Origin: Carallia brachiata
Lineage: Eukaryota; Streptophyta; Magnoliopsida; Malpighiales; Rhizophoraceae
Direction: 5' to 3'
Assembly: GCA_021464245.1 (NCBI GenBank)
Contig: JADCRB010000038.1
Span: forward strand, 1,976,110 to 2,040,109
Length of the DNA: 64,000 nt
Shown here: positions 34,182-47,359 of the stretch, piece by piece
Layout of the letters: each line of letters opens with the position of its first letter
How positions within the stretch are numbered: position 1 is the first letter of the stretch
The notes under the pieces: model-generated
What the model was told of the DNA's origin: nothing
Database searches by the model: none
The model's input: only the letters and a program-made list of their open reading frames with translations
Position numbers and translations under genes: made by a program

Positions 34182-35941
34182 AGAGTCTCGCTCTCACCTG
34201 GATGGGCCGGGTCTACACCAATAGGAGAATCCATAATCTCCCTAGCCGGGATACCTTCTGGGTGTTGGGTATTTGGATCTTCGGAGGGGGATATAGCCAA
34301 GGGCGAATATGGATGAGACCTGGGAGTTCTTTGAGCCTTCTTCTTTCTTAATTCCTTTCCGATGGATCCAGTGGGGTAACTGCCAGTAGGGTTAGGGGTT
34401 GTGGTTTGGTCGGAGATGGGTCTGGCATCAGGGGAGGAAGGGGGTCTACTGAAGGCTTTCTCAAATAGGGCAGCCAGATTGGGGACTGTGGGGTTGTGCT
34501 TATTAAGATTGGACTTGTCATTAGGGGGTGAATGCAGAACTGCAGGGGAGTTGGACGCTTGACTCTGGTTGGAAGGTTGTAGGGGACGGGGGTTGGTACG
34601 GCTATGGGCTGGATCCGCCCTATGATTTTTGGGGACGGGAGTTTTTTGATCATTAGCAGCTAGATTGGGGCTTAAGTTCTCTTTATTGGCTGTTGAGTGG
34701 GGCAATCCAGTTTTGTTCGGGGTTATAGGTGTATGGTGGCTAGAAGTTTGGATAGGTTTGATCAAGGGTGGACTAATTTGAGTAGCCATGTCATTTGTGG
34801 TGGGAGCCTCAGATTCTTCAACCAGGATAGCAAATCTGGACCCTACGGATTTTTGTGTGTTGGTTTGGGCAGTTTCTGTACTCTTATTATCCCCCATTTG
34901 TGTTCTCGTGTTAGCTCGCCTACCTCTCTTCTGGGCATGCATCCAAGGCCCATATTTGTTATCATTGGGACTTGACATATTGTTGTCCTCGGTCTGCATT
35001 TTACTGGCCTCCCTCCCCGTTCCAGATGCGATGCGGATGATAAGTGAGCAGTAAGTTTTGGGCATTGCTCTTTCAAATGACTTGCTTGCCCACATTCAAA
35101 GCACAACAACGGCAATCCCTCTCATATCAATTTTCAGCAAAAGATCCTCTATCCAAATTCTAGACAATAAAGGTTTATTCAAGTCAATTGAACACATAAT
35201 CTTGCAAACTTACCCCGGGAAGCTTCTAAGGTTGAGCCATCCACTTTGACAGTGCGCCCAATCAAGTTCCCAATGGTGTGCAGCACATCCGGGGTGGTAG
35301 TATTCTACTGGCAATTCTGGGAAACGGGCCCAAACTATCGCCGAATTGATAGTAGCGAAGAGGGCTGGAAGTGAGGAATCCACTCATGGACAACAAGATA
35401 GTGTCCCAATATTATCCACGGACCTCCACACAAAGCCGTGGAATAATCATCCATACACGCAAATTTGACAGCAAAATTCATTACCCAGGTCAAGTACTCT
35501 CAAATCCCCTTTGGGCTTCCATAGCCCCCTCAAACGACTACAAAGAAGAGTGTAACTGATGGATCGTCCCCAAAGTTTGACAATAAGGGAGCATCTCCAT
35601 TGGTCGCGGAACAGTACCTTTCTTTCTTTGGAGAAGCTCAGGCGAGGATCCCCTTCGAAATAGGAAACTGCAATCCCCTCAGCATTGCCTTCCTCTAGCA
35701 CATCAGCTCGATGTAGATCAGAAGTTCCCTTGGCCGATTTCAGAAGCTTATCCTTGAAAGAGTCCTTCGCATCCTTCCGATTTGCAGAAATTTCAGGCAT
35801 ATCAACATCATACATGGAAACTGTCTCTTCTGCCTTTTTCTTCTTGGTGTTTCGTGCCAGCAAATCAGCGACCTCGTCCGACATGGGGCAATTGCTGGCT
35901 TCATCCATCGAAGGGGGGGGGGGTTGGGGGTGGGGTTTCAA
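34163..35941 (-). pseudogene. LINE ORF1, CCHC nucleic-acid-binding protein, broken
   Basis: It starts with a Met, Pro-rich tract at 35941 (with a G/C homopolymer at 35908-35918), then SNCPMSDEVADLL. DUF4283-like WRCSLIVKLWGRSISYTLL and WKPKGDLRVLDLGNEF follow. The next block, GPWIILGHYLVVHEW and LGNLIGRTVKVD-like sequence, is in other frames between about 35450 and 35180. CFECGQASHLKEQCP (a CCHC knuckle) appears near 35095, YGPWMHAQKRGRR near 34955 and a Pro/Ser/Asn-rich tail ends at 34163. ORF1 proteins coat LINE RNA. At least three frame changes make this copy defective. Confidence 0.8.
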
Positions 35942-35960
35942 TCGACAGAGGAGAACCCTA

Positions 35961-38165
35961 AGAATTATTCATTTGATTCCTGGATTTGCATATCACGATA
36001 ATCCTAAAAAAATTTCGGCAAATTTGTATCTTAAAATCTTTAATTTCTTTTTGAGTGTTTGTTAATTTTACTCTTTTTTTTTTTAGAATAAAATTAACTT
36101 ATGATCTGATACTATTTAAATATTATTTTTATTTTTTTATTTAAATAAATTTTATTTTTTATGTAGTATAAAATTATAAATAAATTATGTTTATTTAAAA
36201 AATAAAGTTAAAATAGAAATCCTGTATCTTCGTCTTCAACTAAAGGTTTGCGTGCGTACGCGCGTGTGCCATATATATGTCAATTAATACAAGGCATCTG
36301 ACCTTTTCTTTTCTTTATAATTCACCATACTAATTTTCAATGGAAGTTTACAGTGTACTTTTATAGCACCCCAAACGCCGAGATTTTGAACGTGGCTATC
36401 AAGAGAATTAAGAAACATTTATCTTGCTTTTTTTTTTTTTTGGTTGTAAGTTTAGGTATCCAAAATGCGTATTAATGGTCATTTATAGTATGGGTATTAC
36501 TCAAATAAATCTAAAAACTATTATTAGAATGAATTTTTTGAGTAGAATTTTGATGTATTTAATTTTATTGGAATTAAAAAAAAAAAAGGGTTGTATTCAT
36601 TAAGCTTCTCAAACTAAGAAAGTTACTTTGTTATAAGAATCCAAAACCATCCACATGTATCTTGTGTTCAGTTGATGTTTTCCTTTTATTGAAAGAAAAA
36701 CTTGTCTTTAAGCTAATTTTTTCTCAATTTGTTTTGGCTATGGTTATTATTTTTAATATAATTCTTATCTACGTCTTTTAAAATTATTTTAACATTCCAT
36801 GTTGTCCTTTTAACTTCGAAGAAGTATATATACCATAAAATTATTTTTATAGCAAATTTTAAGAAAATCAGATGGTGTGTAGCGCGGATAACAAACAAGT
36901 TACTTGTTAAAATTATCGCAAAATGGGGCAAGAAGAGCACTGAAGAGTTTCCAACCACTAGAAAACATACATATCTTCTATAGCATGTTTCTCCTTTTAT
37001 TTTTTATTGAAAATATTTAACGAAGAAAGCTCATATACTTATTAACATAATAGAACTATTTAAAATTATATACAATATTGTAATTTTGCGCTTTCTTTTT
37101 AATTTAGACTATATTTCCTGTACTAAAATATTTTCTTCAAAAAAAATAAAATCTAATGATTACTTTAAATAAATATGTACAAAATACCATTCACTTTTTG
37201 GCTATTGTAAATTTATTTGATTTAGATCAGGCTATTATAATATTTGTGAAACTCACATCATATAAATCATTATATTTTACATAATAATATTGTACATATA
37301 ATAATCTTTTCATATTAAATATTTATTTATTTATTATACATACCGATTAAACTAATTCTCTTAGGTGATTAAACTTTTATCCTGTTTTTTCTTTTTAGTT
37401 CTTCCTAATGCTCATTGCACAATTTGTTTTGCATTTTAGCTATGCAAGTATAAATATTTAACATGACAACAGGAAGAACTCCAATGCCATTAATCAAGTA
37501 CATGAAAAAGTCCAATCGAAGCGACGCGAACATCCGTCGCGAAAGAAAAAATCTTACCCCTGGTTTGGAAAAAAGGGGGCCTTAAAGGTAGAAGCATAAG
37601 AAATTGACCAAACCCAGTAGCTCATGCACACAGAATACATTGCCTATTGTGTTATTAGGGTCAAATCATACGGCTTTTAATGACGAAACTACCGGTCCAG
37701 CACGAAAGAGCCGTCCCGACGCTCGCTTCAATGGATCAACTTAAATATTTACACTTTCTTTAGAACGCAGTTTCGTAATGGAGAAAATGAGCTGAAATTT
37801 CCTCTGCTTACCCCACTAATTGCGTTTTCTTGATCGACTTACATTTCTTTTTCTTGTTTTGGTTTCTCTCTTATGGTCATGTTTTGTACTTATTAATATA
37901 TCAACTAATGTTTTGTTTTCTTCTTTTTGTACTTATAGTTTAACATATCAACTAAATAGGAGGTTGAAATTTTGAAACTATCATTGTAATTATGAGTTCA
38001 TCGTCTCAATAAAAATGAAAACTAAAAAGAATGAAGCCAAAAGATCTGATTGGAATGTACAGCCAGTGAGATCAAACAAAAAAAAGGAATGTATATATGG
38101 TCAGGATAAGGAGATCTACTCGGTCAAAAAAAATAAAGGATCAGGAGATTTACATGCATATTGCA
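35961..38165. other. AT-rich intergenic sequence
   Basis: No gene is recognised. The stretch 36075-36225 resembles 14925-15070, sharing blocks such as TATTTAAATATT and TATAAAATTATAAATAA-like sequence, so it is a dispersed low-copy repeat or old MITE. Confidence 0.4.
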
Positions 38166-38169
38166 CACG

Positions 38170-38665
38170 TTAAAATTTTAAATTAATGTCTAATATTTAA
38201 ATTAAAATTTATTTATAAATATAATATTTTTTTAATAAAATTAATTTTTTAATGTTTTCATTATAAAATAATTTAATATTTTTTTATTATCTAATTATTT
38301 AATTGATTAAAAAATATATTATTTATTAGTCTACCTCCTATTAAAATGAAATATTATTAACAATATAATATTATGACATTTTATTTTAACTTTTTTTTTC
38401 ATTTTTTTATAAAATTTAAAAAATAAAAAATTAAGAAAAAATTATTACTCTATTATATTTTTATTAATATAATATTTTATTTAGAGCTAATATAATAATA
38501 TAACAAATAGATGATGTATATTTTAATAAATTAAAGTCAAATAATAAAAAAAATTAAATTATTCTATAATAAAAACAGTAAAAATTAATTTTACTTAAAA
38601 AAAAACACATTATTTATACATATAATTAAATTTTAACTGAAACATTAAACACCAACTTACCATTT
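38170..38665. repeat. long-inverted-repeat element, about 490 bp
   Basis: The left arm (TTAATGTCTAATATTTAAATT, AAAATTAATTTTTTAATGTTTTCATTATAAAATAATTTAATATTTTTTTATTAT) matches the reverse complement of the right arm (TTAATGTTTCAGTTAAAATTT, AAAATTAATTTTTACTGTTTTTATTATAGAATAATTTAATTTTTTTTATTAT). It is very AT-rich, non-coding and able to fold back along most of its length. No target duplication was resolved. Confidence 0.55.
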
Positions 38666-38679
38666 TAACCTTGAAACTT

Positions 38680-39295
38680 TTAACGCCGGCGTAGTTACCC
38701 TGACAGAAGCCCGTTTCCCAAAGGCTACAAACCGTAACCCTATGGAGGCAAGCCGCTACAGGATCACCGGGGCCCAACCCACACGTTTATCCCTGTTTCG
38801 CATTAGAACCCGGAACGCGGCATTACAACAAAACCAATTTGAGAGAGACGCACGTTTTAATCTTACGGACAGCTTTGCCATAGCAAAAAGTCAGACCACC
38901 GAAAGAATCCGTTCGGGGTTAGAAGGAAGACAATTACATTTTTGCATACCACCACTCTTTACATGTAATTTTCTATCGAATAAATACTCTATTCCATGGT
39001 AAGGTGCGCAACTATCAATAAAATTAAATGAGAGCCTCGACGGTTTAAAAGAAACGAGACCACAGCGGAAAAGTAGCGCATGCGAGGAGAACATATTTTA
39101 ACAAACTTGGATTAGATTCAAATAATAGACTTGTTCAGCCGAACAGATTGTCACAAAAGCACAATTGGAAACAAACTTTGTTACCCAGCGTCACACGACC
39201 CTAACACTATCCAGAAACCCTATCCATCTATCTAAAGTTGACGCAACAAAAGATTATGAAAAAACACCATCCAGAACGTCCAGAAGCAAGACATG
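38680..39295. other. 3' flank of the histone gene, mixed sequence
   Basis: It is less AT-rich than its surroundings. An open stretch at 38742-39002 has no recognisable motif. Part of this must be the H3.3 3'UTR, but I found no convincing polyadenylation signal. Confidence 0.35.
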
Positions 39296-39298
39296 CAC

Positions 39299-40768
<1,470 letters not shown>

Positions 40769-40868
40769 CTCGCACGATCGATATATCTGTCTCCCTCTCT
40801 CTGTCTATTTCTCTGCCTGTCTCTCAACAAAATTCACAAAAGCTCGCTTTAAAAGGAGGTCAAGGCGG

Positions 40869-41021
40869 TTTTATAGAGGTTTGAGATTTTAATCCAACGG
40901 ACAGGATTGGCGATCCGTGTGCTTTTTCGGCATAGCATCGGACGGTTATTACCGGATTAAGTTGTGCTTTCTTGAGTTGAATGGACCGCTAAGATGGCGT
41001 ATTAGGGAGCTGCCACGGATC
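40869..41021 (-). promoter_or_regulatory. H3.3 promoter: TATA box and octamer-like motifs
   Basis: On the gene strand CTATAAAAC at 40868-40876 is a good TATA box, about 30 bases before the presumed start near 40845. CACGGATC (40912-40919) and its inverted twin (CACGGATC on the plus strand, 41014-41021) each differ by one base from the plant histone octamer CGCGGATC. Whether they work is unknown. Confidence 0.55.
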
Positions 41022-41024
41022 GTG

Positions 41025-42610
41025 AAGGCTAAATACTTTATTCCTATTGGCCAATGAATGCAACACTTTTGTATTGTGTTTTTGTTTAACCGACTGTTAT
41101 TAAGGATGTTAAGCGTGTTTAAGAAGTTGGAGACGGTGATTATGGACCGAAATGTCCTTGATTAAGAATATTTTAATTTTATTTTTAAAGATAGTAGACA
41201 TAATATTTTTTTATAAATACATGAATGAATAATTTGACAATACAAAATTAATAATTAATAAATATTTTTGTTATAGTAGTTATATTGACTATTTTAATCT
41301 ATAGTTTAAAATTTTATGATAAGTATTGTACATATTCTCTTACAGTTTTTAATAAAATACTAATTATAAACTAAATATTATAATAACTTTAATAAATAAT
41401 ATATAAAAAATACTAAATTTATTAAATATTTAAATTATATATAGAGGTTAAAGTATTTGATTTTTTCGCATTGATATTGTTCATTACCCTTCTTACCTCA
41501 GCCCCACGCATGCTGCTGTAGGGTTTTGGCAGCTCCAGAAAAGAGATACTATGCCCCCTCTTTCTCACTTGAGCAAGTAAAAACACTTGTTTTTACTTTT
41601 CTTTTAATCCTCCAGAATTTGAAACGCTGTTTCTAAGAACATTTACAATTATAATCCATATTTAGGTAGGATTCGAGTAAGTGTAAGAGATGATATGCCA
41701 ACTCGAATGCCTAATTATTATTTTGATTTTTTTATTTTAAATTTTAAATTTAAATGATATTATATTAAATTTTAAGCTAAGACTCTAAATTCTCTATGTT
41801 ACATATAAAAAAAATATTCTTGAAAAAATTCATATGAAAATATTATAAAATTTATTTTAATACTCAATTCAGGCACGGAGCTCCTGAGCTCGACACCCCG
41901 AACTTTTTTCATTTTCATTAGGTTTCTCATTACATTCCACTCCATCGCTTCATACCAAACAGCCATAGAGTAATTTCAGTCAAAAAAAAAAAAAAAAAAC
42001 AGTCATAGAGTAATAAAAGATGAAGAGAGGCCAGCCAAAAGACAAAGCACACACAAATGTATCCAAGGAAAACCATCCATAATAAAAGTACTTTCCGTAA
42101 TATCACTATCCATGTACACCATCTCCACCTGCTCCTCTACATCAAACAATTGTGACTATAAAAAGTGAGAAAATGAAAGACCATCTACTTTCTTTTACAA
42201 ATGGACAAACATTTAACGCTGAAAAAAAGGCTCCACCAGGAGGGAAAAAAAAAACAGCTCTACCAAAGCATTAATAACATTAGTTACTTATACACTAATG
42301 CCCACCGAAATAAGCAGGCAGCTACACTCTTACAAACCTGCAAAACACTACGCATCCAACTTAAAGAGATCAGAATAAGATTCAGGCATCTGAAAGAATT
42401 TATACACGCGGTAAAATAGGATCAAGTGATTATGCCAGTCCAAGTGATTTCTATTCTCCAGTTTAAGCATCATTATCGACTATCTTTCTCCAAAGTGCTC
42501 CTAAAGCCAACTGGCTGAATATTAAGAGTTATTTATTCCGTTCTCTTGGGTGCCAGAAACCTTCAGAGCATCTTTCTAAATCCATTTCAAACTAAGCAGT
42601 AATAAAATTG
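41025..42610. other. intergenic sequence between the H3.3 promoter and the SCAI 3' end
   Basis: AT-rich from 41150 to 41470 and again from 41740 to 41860. No gene is recognised. The open stretch at 42201-42419 has no known motif. The last part is probably the SCAI 3'UTR. Confidence 0.4.
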
Positions 42611-42613
42611 TAA

Positions 42614-45600
42614 CTACTTGCTATCAAAGAGAAAACAGTCTGCAACTTTCAGGTGATTTGCCAGCCGGAAGACGGTTGACTGCACAACTTCAGACCTTGG
42701 GGAGACAGAATTTGGAAGTTGAGGCAGGCAAAGAGGCAAAGATTCCTCATGATCTTTGGTAGTGCAGAAAAGAGAGAACACAGATCGGCAGAATATGAAT
42801 CTGGAGGAAACATTCCATAGAAGTATGAATCTCAAATATTATGGGAAATCCCTCCCCTATCCAACTTTAGGGAAGAATGAAAAAGGAAGAGAAGGAGAAG
42901 CCAGCATTTCAGCAACCTAAACTCGTGGAACTATACCTTAGAATAAGCCGCCGTAGAAATGGATCAGATAGAACTTGCGCCCAAACCAGATCCAGGCTAT
43001 CTGAAATACAGAGCGTGTCCACCCATTCAGCGAAGGCAGTTGACAGGATCTCCTCAGCATTATTGTACAAATCCTAAAAGCAGTTGATGCCAGAAGATAT
43101 GAGCAAACAGGAACAAGACGACGATTATGACAAAAATAAAAAATGTGAGGCGATCAACTTACTAGATCACCATCATGGGAGGTGAGGCCGACCATTTGGC
43201 AGAATGCCTGAAGAGGAGCAGTCAAGAAAAACGTAAACTGGCTTCCACTATATTTTGTGTCAATACTAGGGCTCTTGAATACTGGCCTAGAAGGAGAGAG
43301 TAGCAAGGCAGTTGGCTCTCCTATTTCTGCACCATGCAAGACCTGACAATCATCCACAATTTTCCGTAAGCAACTTCCAGTTAGATTGGCAATGACAGAT
43401 GCAAAATTCTTGAAGGTTCATGCATCATGAAAGACAAGAAAATTATTTTCTAATAATGAACTTTTTTGCAAGAATTTACAAATGGCTGATATAATGCACA
43501 TTTTTCTTAAAACCCAATAATTTAGAAATAAAAGAAGCTCCCATATAAACAAATACTGTCCAACAATGCATACTCAAACAATGACAAACCTGCCTTGAAT
43601 GCATGGCTATTGTCACTATCAATAATCAAGAACAGAGGCCTTCGAGTAAAGGGAATTATATCACCAGGGTAAAGGGTATTTTGACCTGAAAGCCCAAAAC
43701 AAGCAAACATAATGTTTGTAAAAGTCAAAGGGGAAAGACAACACAGAAATGTACAAGAAATGCATAGCTACATACCACCATCTCCTTTAGGACCTAACCA
43801 AAGGTAGTTGTCATAATAGTCACTTGATTTTTCTTTGCCATTCACATGAGATTCTGGTTTTGAAGCAAGGCCATTCATTCCACTGGATGCTACAGGGACA
43901 ACTTTGTTGTTTGAAGGCTTTCTTGGTCCTCGAGAACTTTCCAGTTTTGAAATAGTCCTTTGACCAGCCTTGCCTGAATTCTATAAAGCCATCAATAACA
44001 TACAAAAAGACAGGATACAAAAAAACATTTACCAAAAATATGAAAGCTAACAATTAACCTGATGCTGATAAATATATTAACATAAGGCTCTCTGGCGGAA
44101 GCTCCTCACAAATTGTTGCCATAGCCTGCCACCATTTAGGTAAATATCAGCTATTGCCATGTAAATGATAGAAAAAACTCATTAGCATGAAGATATAGCT
44201 TGTACTAGCTATGGATAGTATGCAGGTAAAGGCATAAGCATAGGATATAATTGATTAAAAAGTTAAATCTGCACAAGCTTCCACTCATTTTCAGTGGCAA
44301 ATTCCATATAACTTGTACTAAAGTAGTGTCAAAGTGAATTCACTCATGGTGCCTGGAAATTTGCACAACAGAATGCAGGTGAACATAACTGCTTTTAAGT
44401 GATTGTCTAGGCCAAAAAAGTCGCACAAAATACACTAGCAATGACAATCATATGACCAACAACATAGATTGAATCGAAATTATGTATTCCATGGGGGAGG
44501 GGCAGTGGGGGTTGAGATGATGCAAATTTTCCGCACACAGTTATGATGTTTACATGAACCTTAAGTACCACAAATCCTCACAATCCAAAAAGATAATCCA
44601 CCTCTAAACCCAGAAGCAGCTTAGTTGTCCCATAAAAAATAAAGGAGGGTAACTGCACAAAAACAATCAAAACAATGGCTTCAAAATAACCGCTAACAAC
44701 TGCGTCAGAGAAGGATGGTAAAGAACCGCTTTCCTGGGATTCGGATGCAAAGTTGGATCAGTCAAATCAAGAGACGAGTTAATATCTATTATTCCAGAAG
44801 CTCCAGAATGCAATTACACTGCCATTCTGGTTTGATTCAACCATGTGGCTTCGGTATATCGATTCAGCTGGATGCTTTTGGTAGAAGGATCCACTAGGCT
44901 CCCATTCCAAACACTGCATCATTCTGTAAGTGTCCAAGGTAATTTCAGCAAATTAACCTGGCAATGATAAAACATATAACTGATGTAACCATTTTCCTTA
45001 GCACAGGAAATCCAAGTAATCCAAATCCTATGTACAATGTAAAAATTTTGAAACAATACCTCACTCTGGTGATAGCTTGTCAAAAGCGCATCTTGAAATT
45101 TTAGAACCTTCCTTGAATGGAAACGAGCCACATAAGAGCAAGAAGCTGGAGGAGAATCAAACGAGGCACAATACCGCAAGGGCCTGACATTTGTAACAGT
45201 GTTATTGACTTCCATAAAATGGACTATTTCTTGCACCACTAATTTCCATTCTTTGAAGTTTGTCTCCTGAGAAGAAAAATAAAAGCCCCTGATCATGCAA
45301 CTGAGAGTTGCATACAGTAATTACCCATAAGGAGAAATATTACTAAGCCAATGGGCATGCTCATATAACTGTATGCAAACATGTTTGTGCAAGGGAGTAA
45401 AATAAATACAAAAGGTAGTCATAAATTGGTACAGATTTTGAAAAAGCATCCTAATTTAGAAGGTCTTCAGGAACATTCAAAAGTTTCCTACATTTTAATT
45501 CTTCCTAATCTCTAAATTTTTATTCTTAACCTCCATTCCATGTCAATAATCATATTTGAAGCAACCCAAGGCCACAAGACCAACCAGAATTGACAATGAT

Positions 45601-47354
45601 GCTTTAAGCAATTATGGTGCTCTCAACTAGTTAAATATGATGCTTCACAGATATAAGTCTTGAGAGAATAAGAAGTTGGGAGAATTTTGAAAAAGGCGAT
45701 ATATAATTCACCTTTTGGCTTAAAGCTTTTTTCATTTTTATGCATTAGAGGTTTAAAAGGTTACTGTCTGAAGAGTTAAACCTTCCATACGAACCGGATG
45801 CAAAAAAAAACTTTGGCCCTAATGGATTGATGCTTAACAAGACAGAACATAATCTATTGGATACCCTCGCCATTTATTCCGAATTTATACACAAACATCA
45901 TATTAATGCCTGCTGAAAAAAAATTTTGTGGAGACCTGGAAGGCTACTTCAGCTGTCCAACTCTCTATTTAGGCTTTTCTTATTTTCCTCTAGAATATGG
46001 AATCCAACTATCTAAATGAAAAGGGCATGTGGCTCCCAGGCAACTCGACTGATGTTAGCGCTAGCATCTCTGCTCCTACAACTTAATCTACACATGCTTC
46101 ATCACTGCTGCCTTTAACTTATTTACAGATAGTTATTATTTTAAAACCTCTGCTTTGAGCTGAAATAACCCATCTTTCTCAAACGAATTGGACACTTCTA
46201 AATGTAATTTGGTCACTGAGGCATGTGATGCAACACAAATTGCACATGCTACTGCAAACTTAGATCAAATTCAGCCAACCAGAACTATGATCAAAGAAGT
46301 TATGAAAGCAGTTGAAAAGGTTAAAAATCTAAAAAAAAAAAAAAAAACCGTAAATTAATTCTCTATATAAGAATTTTATAAGCTAAAACCAAAAAGAAAT
46401 TCATGTGTAATTAGGACCAAAAAGAAAGACCAGTATGTCCTTTAGAATTAATCTTGCGTATAAATGGACCTGGTAATTCGCAATGACTTGGCTAAATGGA
46501 GTTTTGAGCACAGTTTCCTGAGGTGAGGAAAGAAGGCATAATCCAGTAGAAGAACATTAATAACTATGACAATTCACCATCTAAAGCTAACAATTAGCCT
46601 CCATTAAACAGAATCCACAAAATGATTTTTTTAATTAACCATAGCATAAAAGCTGGACTTTGACATCAAATTACGTTCACCATAAACACCAGCTGCAACT
46701 CTCTCTCTCTCTACACAACACAAAAAGCCACAAAACTAATACATAGATCGCAAAACAAATTAACAGAGACTAAAGAGACAAACAATTCTAACCAAAACCA
46801 GCACACAGACCCAAACGATTTGCGCAAAGAAATTTTAAGGAAGCCGGAATAATTACCCGAAAATTTGACTTGCTTTCATCAATTAGGGCTCCAAATTTCT
46901 CAGTAAGCACTTGAACCATGTCGGACCGGTTCAAAATCAGCGAGACGAGCAAAAACCGCGCGTAAAACCTCAACTCCTTAAATCTCACTCCTAGATCCTT
47001 GGCTTTAGCTCCATCGAAGTACTTCCTATGCAAGATTGCCTCGTAGAACACGTACGCCTCCACCAAGAACCTCGCCTCGCTAGTCCTCATATACTGGCTG
47101 AAGTAGAGTTGGCCGATCCGGCTCGCGATCTCGCCGATTTCCCACCGGTTCAGGCCGGCCTCCACCAGTTTCGACCGGTTCTCCTGCTGGTACTTCCAGA
47201 GCCGCATGTAGGCCTTGAACACCTTGAGGAAACAGTAGTTGTCGGTGCCACGTCGCCCGTGCGACGGGAGGTCTCGGACGCGAGCGAACTTCCGATCCGC
47301 GCTCTCCACCAGGGCACGGAAAGTCTTTGAAACGACGTCGTTGGCGGCCGCCAT
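42614..47354 (-). CDS. SCAI: SCAI homologue (DUF3550/UPF0682), 9 exons; exon 3 frame disrupted
   Basis: Exons: 47354-46857, 45266-45060, 44957-44691, 44125-44059, 43973-43776, 43685-43594, 43342-43163, 43073-42937, 42800-42614; about 610 aa expected. Animal SCAI is a nuclear corepressor and DNA-repair factor; the plant role is poorly known. Family blocks seen: DNYCFLKVFKAYMRLWKYQQENRSKLVEAGLNRWEIGEIASRIGQLYF is clear in exon 1, NFKEWKLVVQEIVHFME in exon 2, and MATICEELPPESLMLIYLSAS in exon 4. IIPFTRRPLFLIIDSDNSHAFK is in exon 6, FFLTAPLQAFCQMVGL in exon 7 and WAQVLSDPFLRRL in exon 8. Exon 3 shows FAEITLDTYRMMQCLEWEP in one frame and DPTLHPNPRKAVLYHPS in another. Read in phase it stops after 12 codons. 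Intron 6 has a GC donor (AAG|gcaggt). All other exons join in frame. Confidence 0.88.
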
Positions 47355-47359
47355 GACGG

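Larger units (their letters stand above)
29957..35960 (-). mobile_element. nearly full-length L1-type LINE
   Basis: On the minus strand the order is ORF1 (35941 to about 34163), ORF2 (34181 to 30041), a 3' flank of about 75 bases and an oligo-A tail (the T run at 29957-29965). ORF1 has a DUF4283-like nucleic-acid-binding segment and a CCHC knuckle. ORF2 has an apurinic-type endonuclease, reverse transcriptase, zf-RVT and RNase H. Base composition is far more GC-rich than the flanks, which sharply marks its limits. A few frameshifts break ORF1 and the endonuclease, while RT to RNase H is one uninterrupted frame; it is therefore young but probably not autonomous. I could not find a target-site duplication, so the exact ends are uncertain. 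Confidence 0.92.

Noticed and set aside
38742..39094. Open frames on both strands 3' of the H3.3 gene
   Set aside because: Arg/Gln-rich sequence with no recognisable domain or splice context; likely chance in a GC-richer patch.
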